Source: Hyphomicrobium sp. (GTDB lineage Bacteria > Pseudomonadota > Alphaproteobacteria > Rhizobiales > Hyphomicrobiaceae). Taken from it: a stretch of 64,000 nt of DNA. Positions 10,098 through 18,936 of the stretch are shown in pieces. The stretch covers positions 57,640 to 121,639 of the forward strand of contig NZ_WBUE01000010.1 in NCBI RefSeq assembly GCF_009026145.1, given 5' to 3'. Position numbers and translations under genes: made by a program. How positions within the stretch are numbered: position 1 is the first letter of the stretch; every line of letters begins with the position of its first letter. The notes beneath the pieces were generated by a model that made no database searches, was not told the DNA's origin, and was given only the letters and a program-made list of their open reading frames with translations.

Positions 10098-11564
10098 TCA
10101 GCGTCCGGTCTTTTCCAGATTGGCACCCATGGTCTCGATACGGAACAGGTAGGTGACGGCCGCCCCTGCCAGCGAGGCTACGACCAGGGCATAGAGCAGG
10201 GCTTGCGTGCCGATGTCGGCGATGACAATGGGGAAGAAGAACGCCGTCAACACCGCGCCGATCTTGGCGAAGGCGGCGGCCATGCCGGCGCCCTTGGCGC
10301 GGATGTGCGTGGGGAACACCTCGCCGGCCAGAAGGTAAGTCTGTGCGTTCGGGCCCACGTTGGTCATGAAGTTGAACAGCATGAAGCCGGCGAGAACGAG
10401 CAGGGTGCGCACGGGGGCTGAGAAATCGGCGGAGACGGCGGCAAGCAGCAGGCCCACCGCGCAGCCAATAAAGCCGACGATTTGCAGCTTGATGCGGCCA
10501 ATGCGGTCGGCCAACAACACCGCCGCGATGATGCCGACGATCAGCAGCACGTCGATCAGGCCTGCTCCCTTGGCGGCGAGGATCTCCTGGTGGACGAGGG
10601 CTGCCGTCCCGTGCGCGTGCTCGGTTTGATGGCCGAACGTCGCGGCGAGGATGGTCGGCGTGAAGATGCCGATGCCATAGGTGCTGAGATCCTGCAGAAA
10701 CCACGGCACGGCGGCGAGAATAGTCGCGCGGCGATTGCTCGGCTTTAGCAGTGCGGCATAGCCGTCCTGGGGCTCGGAGGCGCTGCGCGGACCGGGTAGT
10801 GCCAGCGCGATGTCTTTCGGGTATGGCGGGTTGCGCGTCAGCAGCCGCATCGTCTCGGAGCGGGCGTCTATGAGCCTTCCCCGCGCCACCAACCATTGAG
10901 CACTCTCGGTGACGTAGAAGCGGCCGATCACCACCAAGAGCGCCGGGGCGATCGCCGTGGCGTACATCCAGCGCCAGGCGCCTACGCTGGGATCGATGGT
11001 CAGGATTACGTAGCCGATGATCGTGCCGGTCAGCGCGCCCACGGCCTGGAAGCCGAAGGCGCTCAAGACCAGGCGACCGCGCACCGCGCTGGGGATGCTC
11101 TCCGAGATGATCAGGTGCGCCGTCGGATAGTCACAGCCGAGCGCGACGCCGATGCCGAACAGGGCGACGACCAGCCAGAAGTAGCTCGGACTCAGGGCCG
11201 CGAGTACGAGGAACAGCATGAAGATGATCATCTCGACGATGAACATCGGCTTGCGGCCGAACGTATCGGCGAGGCCGCCGAGCACAAGCGCACCAATCAG
11301 GATGCCGAATAGGCTCGCTGCCCCCACCACGCCGTGTTCGGCTGCTGTCATGGCGAATTCGGCGCCGATCAAGGGGATGGCGACGCCGGTCATGAAGACC
11401 ACGAGCCCCTCGAAGAATTTCCCCGCCACCGCCAGGCCCCAAATGCGCCACTGCATGTCGGTCAGCGGGACTGACGGGACGCCCGTGCCGTCCGCCCAGC
11501 GAGGCATCTCGTCGATGTAGTCCTGAACGGACTTGGCGCCGTCTCGTGCCGCGCTCACTGCCAC
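10098..11564 (-). CDS. MFS transporter, sugar/metabolite:H+ symporter type
   Basis: 488 residues from GTG 11564 (GGGGGAG just upstream). About 12 membrane helices; after a 40-residue soluble N-terminus. The first-half MFS signature GGLADTFGRKP follows helix 2, and the second-half counterpart LADRIGRIK lies before helix 8. ALGCDYPTAHLIISESIP and LLAGEVFPTHIRAKGAG are the sugar-porter family PET/ER motifs (here ES and GEVFP...R). By family knowledge it imports sugars or carboxylic or aromatic acids by proton symport in the inner membrane; the substrate is unknown. Convergent with mtnP and separated by an inverted repeat from the small gene upstream. Confidence 0.88.
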   Translation of the reverse strand: MAVSAARDGAKSVQDYIDEMPRWADGTGVPSVPLTDMQWRIWGLAVAGKFFEGLVVFMTGVAIPLIGAEFAMTAAEHGVVGAASLFGILIGALVLGGLADTFGRKPMFIVEMIIFMLFLVLAALSPSYFWLVVALFGIGVALGCDYPTAHLIISESIPSAVRGRLVLSAFGFQAVGALTGTIIGYVILTIDPSVGAWRWMYATAIAPALLVVIGRFYVTESAQWLVARGRLIDARSETMRLLTRNPPYPKDIALALPGPRSASEPQDGYAALLKPSNRRATILAAVPWFLQDLSTYGIGIFTPTILAATFGHQTEHAHGTAALVHQEILAAKGAGLIDVLLIVGIIAAVLLADRIGRIKLQIVGFIGCAVGLLLAAVSADFSAPVRTLLVLAGFMLFNFMTNVGPNAQTYLLAGEVFPTHIRAKGAGMAAAFAKIGAVLTAFFFPIVIADIGTQALLYALVVASLAGAAVTYLFRIETMGANLEKTGR

Positions 11565-11640
11565 GACGCTCCCCCGCTTTTGGGCCTTAGGCTTGTGTAG
11601 CTGTTGCGGCTGCTTCCGGCGCCTGTCGGAGGCCGATTAT

Positions 11641-11676
11641 AGGGGAAAGCCAGGGCCCCGGAACCCTGGCTCCCCT
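11641..11676 (-). terminator. Strong hairpin between two minus-strand genes
   Basis: AGGGGAAAGCCAGGG (11641-11655) pairs with CCCTGGCTCCCCT (about 11664-11676) around a short CCCCGGAA loop, leaving one bulge. It sits nine bases after the stop of the small YARHG gene and before the MFS gene on the same strand. There is no U-run, so it is a candidate Rho-assisted terminator or 3' stabiliser rather than a textbook intrinsic terminator. Confidence 0.5.
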
Positions 11677-11684
11677 AGTGGACA

Positions 11685-11978
11685 TCAAGCGATCAGCAGC
11701 CGTTGACCTCTTCCCTCTTCCCAGTGCCGGTAGGTCATAACGCGCTTCATCTCCTTCTTCGACAAGGGCACGTCGATGTAGCAGTCCGCATTGCCGAAGT
11801 ACTTGATGGCCTTCTCTGTCTTGAAGCAGTAGCCGTTGGCCTTGTAGATTTGGTTGCGCTTCACCCAGAGCTCCTTGCAGCTCATGGCGTCCACCGGCAA
11901 AGCCTGCGCCGATGCAGCGATGATGCCCAAACCGGCGGCGGGCGCGAGGGCTGCCGCGGCGAGGCGAGTGGCGTACAT
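11685..11978 (-). CDS. Small exported YARHG-domain-like protein
   Basis: 97 residues from ATG 11978, with AGAGGAAAACCAAG upstream. A signal peptide (about 1-25, ending AQA) is followed by a compact domain. CKELWVKRNQIYKANGYCFK and the following FGNADCYID contain the C-x-L-x4-RN-x-I-Y-x3-GYCF pattern of YARHG domains, with three Cys that could form disulfides in the periplasm. Function is unknown; YARHG proteins are extracytoplasmic and are often found in Hyphomicrobiales. An in-frame upstream ATG at 12044 would add a charged stretch that spoils the signal peptide, so it is not used. Confidence 0.8.
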   Translation of the reverse strand: MYATRLAAAALAPAAGLGIIAASAQALPVDAMSCKELWVKRNQIYKANGYCFKTEKAIKYFGNADCYIDVPLSKKEMKRVMTYRHWEEGRGQRLLIA

Positions 11979-12115
11979 CTTGGTTTTCCTCTCCTTTTTC
12001 GCTTCCACGTACCGGTCGCGCACGTGCGTCCTTGAGCGGCGCACAACGCCGGCCAGCCGCTATAGAGGCGGTGATTGCGCTTGCGCTGTTCTCAAGGGAG
12101 CGGCACACACGGCGC

Positions 12116-13075
12116 ATGCCTGATCAAGCGATGATAGAAGAACCACTGCGCCCCTTCGATGCGCGCATGCTCGCCGTCGGCGACGGCCATTGGCTGTATG
12201 TCGAGGAGGTGGGACGGCGCGACGGCACTCCGGCGCTGTTTCTGCACGGCGGTCCGGGCAGCGGCGCGCAGCATGCGCATCGCCGGCTGTTCGACCCGTC
12301 GCGCTTTCACGCCCTGCTGTTCGATCAGCGCGGGGCTGGCCGCAGCCATCCGTATCTCTCGCTGACGGCCAACACCACCCAAAGCCTCATCGCCGACATC
12401 GAGGCGATCCGCGAGCATTTCGGCATTGAGCGTTGGCTCGTCGTTGGCGGCTCGTGGGGCTCGACGCTGGCCATCGCCTACGCCGAGGCGTTCCCCGAGC
12501 GCGTCAACGGGCTGGTGATGCGTGCCATCTTCCTCGGTACGCACGAAGAGGTCGAATGGGCCTTTGTTGAGGGCCCGAAGCTGTTTCGGCCCGATCTCTT
12601 CGCCGAATTCATCGCCCTATTGCCTGAGGACGAGCGCAGCGATCCACTGACGGCTTACCTGCGCCGGCTCGCCGACCCCGATCCTGCCGAGCAGGCACCG
12701 GTGGCGCAGGCCTGGGCCGCGTACGAGCGCGCATTGTCGGAGTTGGCACCGGCGCAGACGCGGCTCACCGCGCCAGTCGGACAGAGCGCGCGGCTGCCCC
12801 CGACGCCGATCGTCGAAGGCCACTACATCCGCAACGATTTCTTTCTCGAGCCGGACCAGCTGCTGCGCGATGCCCACCGGCTGCACGGCATTCCCGGAGT
12901 CATCGTGCAGGGTCGCTACGATCTGCTGTGCCCGCCCAAGTCGGCCTATGCACTCAGCCAAGCGTGGGGGAATTGTAGGCTGCAGCTCATCGACAAGGCG
13001 GGACATGCCATGACCGAGCCCGGGGTCACCGAGGCGCTCGTTGCCGCCATCAGCGAGGTGGGCGAGAGGCGCTGA
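12116..13075 (+). CDS. pip: Proline iminopeptidase (alpha/beta hydrolase)
   Basis: 319 residues. It releases N-terminal proline from peptides in the cytosol. The oxyanion motif HGGPGSG (about 43-49) and DQRGAGRSHP (about 67-76) are hallmarks of the family. The nucleophile Ser lies in GGSWGS (about 111-116), the acid Asp in GRYDLLCPP (about 264-272) and the His in KAGHAM (about 293-298). Length is typical. Starts at 12116 (MPDQAM) or 12131 (MIEEPL) are both possible. It reads divergently from the small YARHG gene and stops four bases before the end of the convergent small gene at 13079. Confidence 0.95.
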   Translation: MPDQAMIEEPLRPFDARMLAVGDGHWLYVEEVGRRDGTPALFLHGGPGSGAQHAHRRLFDPSRFHALLFDQRGAGRSHPYLSLTANTTQSLIADIEAIREHFGIERWLVVGGSWGSTLAIAYAEAFPERVNGLVMRAIFLGTHEEVEWAFVEGPKLFRPDLFAEFIALLPEDERSDPLTAYLRRLADPDPAEQAPVAQAWAAYERALSELAPAQTRLTAPVGQSARLPPTPIVEGHYIRNDFFLEPDQLLRDAHRLHGIPGVIVQGRYDLLCPPKSAYALSQAWGNCRLQLIDKAGHAMTEPGVTEALVAAISEVGERR

Positions 13076-13078
13076 TGC

Positions 13079-13303
13079 TCAGCCGCTCACCAGCCGCTTT
13101 GCCGCCACCTCGTGGCGACGCTGGTATTCCTGCTCCATCGCCACGATGTGCCGATAGACGTTCTCCAACTCCTCCTTGCGCTCCTCGCTCTGCGCCTCCT
13201 CCAGCCATTGGGCGAACTCCTCGCGCAGCGTAAACAGCACCTCGAGCGCGCCGGTGGTCTCGTGTAGCTCGACTTGCGCGTCCTTGCCAGCAGTGCTCGG
13301 CAT
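13079..13303 (-). CDS. Small conserved coiled-coil protein, unknown function
   Basis: 74 residues from ATG 13303, without signal peptide or membrane segment. The sequence is strongly acidic/basic alternating (LREEFAQWLEEAQSEERKEE, then ENVYRHIVAMEQEYQRRHEV), which predicts one or two long amphipathic helices, likely a coiled coil. It is tucked between pip (convergent, four bases) and the divergent cytochrome c gene. The frame has codon use like its neighbours, and the opposing frames do not look protein-like, so I accept it as a gene. No family recognised. Confidence 0.65.
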   Translation of the reverse strand: MPSTAGKDAQVELHETTGALEVLFTLREEFAQWLEEAQSEERKEELENVYRHIVAMEQEYQRRHEVAAKRLVSG

Positions 13304-13379
13304 GTTGAAGGTCCCTTTGCCCGCAGCGATCGCGGCACGCTACATTGGCGCCCTGAGCCGCGCAATTCTCGAGGGTCCC

Positions 13380-14192
13380 GTGCGCCTAGCCCTACTTTCT
13401 TTCGCCCTGTTGCTGCTCGCCATCGCCATGGCGCGGGCCGAGACCGGCACGCTGACGCTGGCGCTCGGGGGGCGCGAGCAGCGCTTCACCGCAGCCGAAC
13501 TTCTGGCGCGGCCCGACGCGGCGACGATCACTGTCGCCGATGATGTGTCTTACAAGCGCGCGATGACCTATCGCGCGGTGCCGCTGCTTGCCCTCATCGG
13601 CGCCGCGTCGGAGGTCGATACCCTCGAGGCGCGCGCTTCCGACGGTTTCGTCTCGCAGATCCCCATGGCGCTGGTAGCCAAAGGCGCGAATGGCGGCAGC
13701 ATCGCCTGGATCGCCGTCGAGGATGCGGGTGCGCCTTGGCCGCCGCTACCGGGCAAGGATGTCTCGGCGGGTCCGTTCTATCTCGTATGGGAGCACCCAC
13801 AGCGGTCGAAGGTCGGCACCGAGCTGTGGCCGTATCAGACGGTCGCCATCACCGGCGTTGAATCGCCCGCCCACCGCTGGCCGCAGATGCGGGTGGCCGA
13901 TGATCTCGCCGCCGACGTGCCGGCGCGGCGCGGGCAAGCGGTGTTCACGACGCAATGCATGCCGTGCCATCGCATGAAGGGGGCCGGTGCGGCCGACGTC
14001 GGCCCGGACCTCGGGCAGCCGATGAATCCAACCCAATACCTGACCGCCGAGGGCCTGCGCGCTTTGATTCGCAACCCGAAAGCGGTCCGCACCTGGCCGC
14101 AACAACAAATGCCGGCGTTCGATCAAAAGGCGCTGCCCGACGCCGATCTCGATGCGGTCATCGCCTATCTCGCGCACATGGCGCAGCGTTGA
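13380..14192 (+). CDS. Periplasmic cytochrome c with N-terminal molybdopterin-oxidoreductase-like domain
   Basis: 270 residues from GTG 13380, nine bases after GAGGG. Signal peptide about 1-22 (LALLSFALLLLAIAMARA). Residues about 25-165 (LTLALGGREQRFTAAELLAR ... GPFYLVWEHPQ...WPYQTVAI) resemble the SUOX/YedY-type molybdopterin-binding fold but lack an obvious molybdenum Cys. The C-terminal part is a monoheme class I cytochrome c with CMPCH at about 193-197 and a likely distal Met in QQMPAF. It probably carries electrons in the periplasm for an unknown donor. Divergent from the small coiled-coil gene; it ends almost touching the convergent DUF4375 gene. Confidence 0.85.
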   Translation: MRLALLSFALLLLAIAMARAETGTLTLALGGREQRFTAAELLARPDAATITVADDVSYKRAMTYRAVPLLALIGAASEVDTLEARASDGFVSQIPMALVAKGANGGSIAWIAVEDAGAPWPPLPGKDVSAGPFYLVWEHPQRSKVGTELWPYQTVAITGVESPAHRWPQMRVADDLAADVPARRGQAVFTTQCMPCHRMKGAGAADVGPDLGQPMNPTQYLTAEGLRALIRNPKAVRTWPQQQMPAFDQKALPDADLDAVIAYLAHMAQR

Positions 14193-14195
14193 TCG

Positions 14196-15435
14196 CTAGC
14201 AGGGCAGCATCTTCTTCTCGCGCGCGTAGATGGTCATGGCGGACCAAATGCCCGGGCCACCCTCGACCGCTACATTGACGCCTAGGCACGACTGTCGGGC
14301 CGCCGTCGAGGTCGTAGAACTCGTCGGTCAGTGCCTGCAGCTGCCTGTCCCAATCGCTCCACTCCGGCCGATCGAAGAAGCGGTCACGGCGCTGCTGCAT
14401 GTCGCGCGGATACTTGCCGGGGAATATAGCCATCGCCCCTTTGAAGATCGCCGCCTGGCGCTCGAGCCCGAGTTCAATGAGCGCATCGTAGACCTCCGGT
14501 GCGACCGCGCCGCTGGAGTTGTAGAAGAACTGGTGCACACCGCCGTTCTCGAACTCGGTGTTGAAAACGTCCATGACGAATAGCGTGCGCTGCTCGGTAG
14601 TCAGAGACGCAAGCTGGGCAGCGACCTCGGCGTCGGATTTATCCCAGATGTCGATACGCCGGGTGAGCGCCTGGTTGAGGTAGCGCAGGCGCGCGATCTC
14701 GCCGAGCTGTGCGCGCTTGGCCTCGATCTGCTGCCACAGCGCCGGCGTTCGCTCGACATAGGCGACCATGGCTTGGCCGAAGGTCTCGCGCGAGCCGAAC
14801 GAGGCGGCGGTCTCCAGCATCCGCCTGTCGAAATCGTTGAGTGGTGTATCGAGCGAGGAATAGGAGAAGGCCTTGGCGCGCGTTTCGTTGTCGGCCGGAT
14901 AGGTCGGTCCGAACAGCTCCATCGCTCGCAGGAACAGCTCGTGCTCGCGCCTCAGCCCCGCAACCTGCAGCGCATCGCGAATGGCCGGCGCGTGCACCCC
15001 CGCGCTGAGGAAGAAGAACGTGTGCAGGCCGTCGCGGCCGAGCGCTGCGCGCAGGACGTCGAGCAGCACCAAGGTGCGCATGTCGGCATCGAGCGGCGCC
15101 AGGGACGCCGCGAACGTTTCCGGCCCGTCCAGGATAGAACGCACCGAATAGCGGCCGACCGTCTCGCTGATGAGGTCGGCGAAGGGCACATGAAGGATGT
15201 CGGCATCCGGCTCTGCAAACTTATCCTCGGGCCCCTTGCGCACACGACAGCCGTTGTCACTGACGTCCTTGGAATACGAAGGAATGGGAACGCGGATGTC
15301 CTTCGGGTCGTCGCTCTTCTTCCTTTGCGTTGCGGCCGGCTCGTCCTCGGTCGCCGCGCGCAGGTCGGCAACGCTGGCCGCTGCCGTTAGGGCAAGGCAT
15401 GTGGCCAGCATCCCGATGACGCGCAGCATACGCAT
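14196..15435 (-). CDS. Exported protein with two DMP19/DUF4375-like domains, probable 3' frameshift
   Basis: Starts at ATG 15435 with a signal peptide (about 1-28). Two copies of the DMP19-type motif are visible: DGLHTFFFLSAGVHAPAIRD (near residue 135) and NGGVHQFFYNSSGAVAPEVY (near residue 300), each followed by an A-x-x-x-F-x-x-x-YP segment. The name comes from a Neisseria DNA-mimic, but most members are uncharacterised. In the annotated frame the last 45 residues look random and run 35 bases into the cytochrome c gene. Shifting +1 between about 14328 and 14300 gives a well-behaved tail (VNVAVEGGPGIWSAMTIYAR) ending at a TAG at 14196, three bases clear of the neighbour. I take the shifted end as the ancestral one. 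Confidence 0.75.
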
Positions 15436-15453
15436 GGACGTGAGCGCCGAGCC

Positions 15454-15834
15454 TCAGTTCGGGAAGGTGATGAGAATTTGCATGTGGATCAGCTCGGGAT
15501 AGTAGGCCTTGAGCAGCGCGCCAGCTACCCACATCAGCACGCCGAGCAGGATCAGCGCCGGGATGGCCGCCAGCACCGCCTTGATCGAGAACAGCATCAG
15601 ATGCCCGAACGGCACATCGAAACGGGTCACCGCCGTCCCGCCGAGGCCATCTGTCAGCGGTGGCCTTTCACTGCGCGGGTCCGATGCGCCGAAATCATGC
15701 GTCAACGTCGCGGCGCGCGCCTTGGCCTCCCGCTCGCGGGCAGCACGCTCGCGCGCCTCCTTCTCCCGTCGCAATGTTCGAGGAAGGTCCTCGGCTCCCT
15801 CATCCGCCGTAAGAGGGAAATCAACGCTGGCCAC
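15454..15834 (-). CDS. Small single-span membrane protein, unknown function
   Basis: 126 residues from GTG 15834, eight bases after AGGAGG. The N-terminal half is highly charged and likely helical (LRREKEARERAAREREAKAR). A hydrophobic segment about residues 83-108 (LFSIKAVLAAIPALILLGVL) gives one membrane helix, followed by a short tail ending in TFPN. It lies 18 bases upstream of the DUF4375 gene on the same strand and probably shares its transcript. I recognise no named family. Confidence 0.7.
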   Translation of the reverse strand: MASVDFPLTADEGAEDLPRTLRREKEARERAAREREAKARAATLTHDFGASDPRSERPPLTDGLGGTAVTRFDVPFGHLMLFSIKAVLAAIPALILLGVLMWVAGALLKAYYPELIHMQILITFPN

Positions 15835-15985
15835 GCCTAAAGCCTCCTAAAAAGCGCTGCGGCCCGACGCCCGCGGGCTGTTGCAGCGACCGTGCAATGT
15901 GCAGTAATCGGGGCGGTAAAACGCCTACCGTCTTGTGATCGATATTGCTATTTTGCGCCCTCAATTTGGCGGGGAGGGGTTTCGC

Positions 15986-16516
15986 TTGAGCGATTTGCGG
16001 CGGCTTGTACGTACGATTCCGGACTACCCGAAGCCGGGGATATTGTTCCGCGACGTGACCACGCTCATGGGCGATGCCGAGGGCTTCAAGGCCGCCGTCG
16101 AAGGCATGGCGGCGCCCTACGTGAACGACAAAATCGACGCCGTTGCCGGTATCGAGGCGCGCGGATTCATTCTCGGCGGTGCCGTCGCCGACCGCCTTTC
16201 CTGCGGCTTCATCCCCATCCGCAAGAAGGGCAAGCTGCCGTGGAAGACCATCGGCCAGCAGTACTCGCTGGAATACGGCGTCGACATCATCGAGATCCAT
16301 GAGGACGCCATCAAGCCGGGCGAGCGCATTCTCATCGTCGACGACCTGATCGCCACCGGCGGCACGGCCGAGGCGGCAGCCAAGCTGATCAGCCGCACGG
16401 GCGGCCTCGTCGCCGGCGCTGCGTTTCTCGTCGACCTGCCGGATCTCGGGGGCCTCGACCTGCTGCGCAGCCACGGCATCCGCACGCACGCGTTGATGGC
16501 CTTCGAAGGCCATTGA
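15986..16516 (+). CDS. apt: Adenine phosphoribosyltransferase
   Basis: 176 residues from TTG 15986, which follows GGGGAGGGG at good spacing and gives the usual family start (SDLRRLVRTIPDYPKPGILF). A GTG at 15935 would add 17 unrelated residues. It converts adenine plus PRPP to AMP. The PRPP-binding loop is VDDLIATGGT (about 118-127); GIEARGFILGG and the RKKGKLPW hood loop are also present. Placed directly before mtnA, it would recycle the adenine released by MtnP. Confidence 0.95.
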   Translation: MSDLRRLVRTIPDYPKPGILFRDVTTLMGDAEGFKAAVEGMAAPYVNDKIDAVAGIEARGFILGGAVADRLSCGFIPIRKKGKLPWKTIGQQYSLEYGVDIIEIHEDAIKPGERILIVDDLIATGGTAEAAAKLISRTGGLVAGAAFLVDLPDLGGLDLLRSHGIRTHALMAFEGH

Positions 16517-16522
16517 GCGCCC

Positions 16523-16759
16523 GTGCCCGGCACCCCTCTCCCGGCCGATAAGGTGCGTCAGGCGCTGGCGCGCATCGCGGCCTGGCGGCTGGCACCGGGC
16601 GAGCCGGTCGCCTGCCCCGTGTGCGAGGCGCCCGGCCTCGACATCAAGGATCGGTCGACGCGACCCCACGCCGAGTGGTACGCGCTCACCTGCCCCTCTT
16701 GCGGTCTCGAGCACACCCTCCACATACCCATGGCGCCAACCATGCCCGGCGGTGACTAG
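16523..16759 (+). CDS. Small zinc-ribbon protein between apt and mtnA
   Basis: 78 residues from GTG 16523, six bases after the apt stop. Two CxxC knuckles, CPVC (about 32-35) and CPSC (about 57-60), make a four-Cys zinc ribbon, with conserved-looking W and H in AEWYALTCPSCGLEHTLHIP. No signal peptide or membrane segment. Its position, nearly abutting both apt and mtnA (three bases to the next start), implies co-expression with MTA salvage genes. A regulatory or chaperone role is only a guess. Confidence 0.75.
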   Translation: MPGTPLPADKVRQALARIAAWRLAPGEPVACPVCEAPGLDIKDRSTRPHAEWYALTCPSCGLEHTLHIPMAPTMPGGD

Positions 16760-16762
16760 ACG

Positions 16763-17860
16763 ATGAAGATCAACGGCAAGGCTTATCGGACCATCTGGCT
16801 GGCGCCGGACGGCTGGTCGGTGGAGATCATCGACCAGACACGGCTGCCGCATGAGCTCGTCATCGTGCTGCTGAAGTCGCCAGAGGATGCCGCGCGCGCG
16901 ATCCTGTCGATGCAGGTGCGCGGCGCGCCGCTGATCGGCGCGACGGCGGCGTACGGCCTCGCCATGGCCATCCGCGATGACGCCTCCGACGAGGCGATCG
17001 ACCGCGCGATCGAGTTCCTCGCCAAGCAGCGCCCCACCGCCATCAATTTGCGCTGGGCGCTGGAGGAGATGCGCCGCGCCGTGCAGAACCTGCCGCGCGA
17101 GGAACGCGTTGCGGCTGCCTATAGGCGCGCCGCTGAGATTTGCGATGAGGACGTCGAGACCTGCAGGCGCATCGGTGAGCACGGCAAGAAGCTCATTGAG
17201 GACATTGCCGCTCGAAAGGGTAGGGGCGAGAAGGTCGAGGTGCTCACCCACTGCAACGCCGGCTGGCTGGCCTGCGTCGATTGGGGCACGGCGACCTCGC
17301 CCATCTACCAGGCGCACGACGCCGGTGTGCCGCTGCATGTGTGGGTGGACGAGACGCGCCCGCGCAACCAGGGCGCCGCGCTCACCGCCTACGAGCTCGG
17401 CAGCCACGGCGTGCCGCACACGATCGTCGTCGACAACGCCGGCGGGCACCTGATGCAGCACGGCAGGGTCGATCTCGTCATCGTCGGCACCGACCGCGTG
17501 GCCGCCAATGGCGATGTTGCCAATAAGATCGGTACATACCTCAAGGCGCTGGCGGCCAAGGACAACGGCGTGCCGTTCTACGTTGCGCTGCCGCATTCGA
17601 CCATCGACTGGACGCTGCAAGAAGGCCTCAGCATTCCCATTGAGGAGCGCTCGGGGGATGAGGTGCTGAAGATGCCGGGCAGGCTGCCCGACGGCCGCGT
17701 CGTTACGGTGGAGATCGCGGCGCCCGGCTCGCTGGCCGGCAATCCGGCCTTCGACGTAACGCCGGCGCGCCTCGTCACCGGCTTCATCACCGAGCGCGGT
17801 GTGGGTCCGGCGACGCGCGAAGGGCTTTTGTTTCTCTACCCGGAGCGGGACAAGTCCTGA
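16763..17860 (+). CDS. mtnA: S-methyl-5-thioribose-1-phosphate isomerase
   Basis: 365 residues. It isomerises methylthioribose-1-phosphate to methylthioribulose-1-phosphate. Family marks: N-terminal [39 protein letters not shown], the catalytic-Cys segment [40 protein letters not shown], and [19 protein letters not shown] with its catalytic Asp. The DNAGGH variant stands where DNMAG is common in other species. The PLIGA...RG features separate it from the eIF2B-like paralogues. Third gene of the apt cluster. Confidence 0.96.
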   Translation: MKINGKAYRTIWLAPDGWSVEIIDQTRLPHELVIVLLKSPEDAARAILSMQVRGAPLIGATAAYGLAMAIRDDASDEAIDRAIEFLAKQRPTAINLRWALEEMRRAVQNLPREERVAAAYRRAAEICDEDVETCRRIGEHGKKLIEDIAARKGRGEKVEVLTHCNAGWLACVDWGTATSPIYQAHDAGVPLHVWVDETRPRNQGAALTAYELGSHGVPHTIVVDNAGGHLMQHGRVDLVIVGTDRVAANGDVANKIGTYLKALAAKDNGVPFYVALPHSTIDWTLQEGLSIPIEERSGDEVLKMPGRLPDGRVVTVEIAAPGSLAGNPAFDVTPARLVTGFITERGVGPATREGLLFLYPERDKS

Positions 17861-17937
17861 GCGTAGCGTCTGTGGCTGGGACGATGCTGCCTATATATGC
17901 CTCCATAAAGCGCCAACCGAAGCCACCCGGAGGCCCT

Positions 17938-18918
17938 ATGGATCAGCACCACGCTCGAGTTTTTACCGCCATCCTCTTGGCCGCGTCTTTGCTCGCCCCG
18001 CCGGTCATCGCCGATGAGGTTCAGTACTACGAGGTGCCGAAGGGTGATCGCCCGCACGACGTGGCGCCGGCGCCCGATGGCACCGTCTGGTACACCGGCC
18101 AGCGCGCCGGCGTGCTTGGGCGACTCGACCCCAAGACCGGTGACGTCAAGCGCGTGCCGCTCGGCGACCACTCGAAGCCGCACGGCGTCATCGTCGGGCC
18201 CGACGGTGCGGCGTGGGTGAGCGACAGCGGCCTCAACGCCATCGTGCGCGTCGATGCCAAGACGCAAGCCGTCCAGCAGTGGCCACTGCCGAAGGACCGC
18301 GCGGGCGCCAACCTCAACACGGCGGCCTTCGACGGCAAGGGCCGCATCTGGTTCACCGGCCAGGAAGGCATCTACGGGCGCCTCGATCCCGCAACGGGCG
18401 ATATGCAAGTCTGGGACGCGCCACGCGGCCGCGGCCCTTACGGCATCACGGCGACACCCGGCGGCGACATCTGGTTCGTGTCGCTGGCCGGCAGCTATCT
18501 CGCCAAGCCCGATCTCGAGATAGGCGTGGTGCTGCCCATCGATCCCCCCAAAAAGGGCTCCGGGCCGCGCCGGGTGTGGGCGGATTCGGCGGGGCGCCCA
18601 TGGGTCAGCGAATGGAATGCCGGCACGCTGAGCGTTTATGATCCGCCAAAGAAGATGTGGCAGACGTGGAGGTTGCCGGGTGAGGATCCGCGCGCCTACG
18701 CCGTGTTCGTCGACGAGGCGGACAAGGTGTGGGTATCGGATTTTCCGGGTAATGCCATTGTACGGTTCGACCCGGTGAGCGAGAAGTTTACAAGCTTTCC
18801 CAGCGATCGCGAGCACGCCGACGTTCGCCAGATGCTGGGTCGGAAGGGTGAGTTGTGGGGCGCTGAATCGGGCACCGACAGGCTGGTCGTTATCCGCTAT
18901 GGGAAGCCGGCGCCATAG
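17938..18918 (+). CDS. Exported Vgb-like (virginiamycin B lyase family) beta-propeller
   Basis: 326 residues from ATG 17938, preceded by CGGAGG. Signal peptide about 1-25 (AILLAASLLAPPVIA). The mature protein has repeated blades of the form P-x-D/G-x-x-W-x-x-x, for example APDGTVWYTG, GPDGAAWVSD, DGKGRIWFTG, TPGGDIWFVS and DSAGRPWVSE, which is the streptogramin lyase seven-blade pattern. True Vgb enzymes open macrolactones, but most chromosomal homologues are uncharacterised, so resistance should not be assumed. It sits between mtnA and the aldolase on the same strand, spaced 77 and 18 bases. Confidence 0.85.
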   Translation: MDQHHARVFTAILLAASLLAPPVIADEVQYYEVPKGDRPHDVAPAPDGTVWYTGQRAGVLGRLDPKTGDVKRVPLGDHSKPHGVIVGPDGAAWVSDSGLNAIVRVDAKTQAVQQWPLPKDRAGANLNTAAFDGKGRIWFTGQEGIYGRLDPATGDMQVWDAPRGRGPYGITATPGGDIWFVSLAGSYLAKPDLEIGVVLPIDPPKKGSGPRRVWADSAGRPWVSEWNAGTLSVYDPPKKMWQTWRLPGEDPRAYAVFVDEADKVWVSDFPGNAIVRFDPVSEKFTSFPSDREHADVRQMLGRKGELWGAESGTDRLVVIRYGKPAP

Positions 18919-18936
18919 AAGCTTCGAGAGGGAGCA

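Noticed and set aside
15821..17620. 599-residue minus-strand open frame
   Set aside because: Antisense to apt, the zinc-ribbon gene and mtnA, all of which have clear family motifs on the plus strand.
17938..18918. Streptogramin resistance enzyme
   Set aside because: The propeller resembles virginiamycin B lyase, but the family is mostly uncharacterised exported proteins and here sits among salvage genes, so a resistance claim is not justified.
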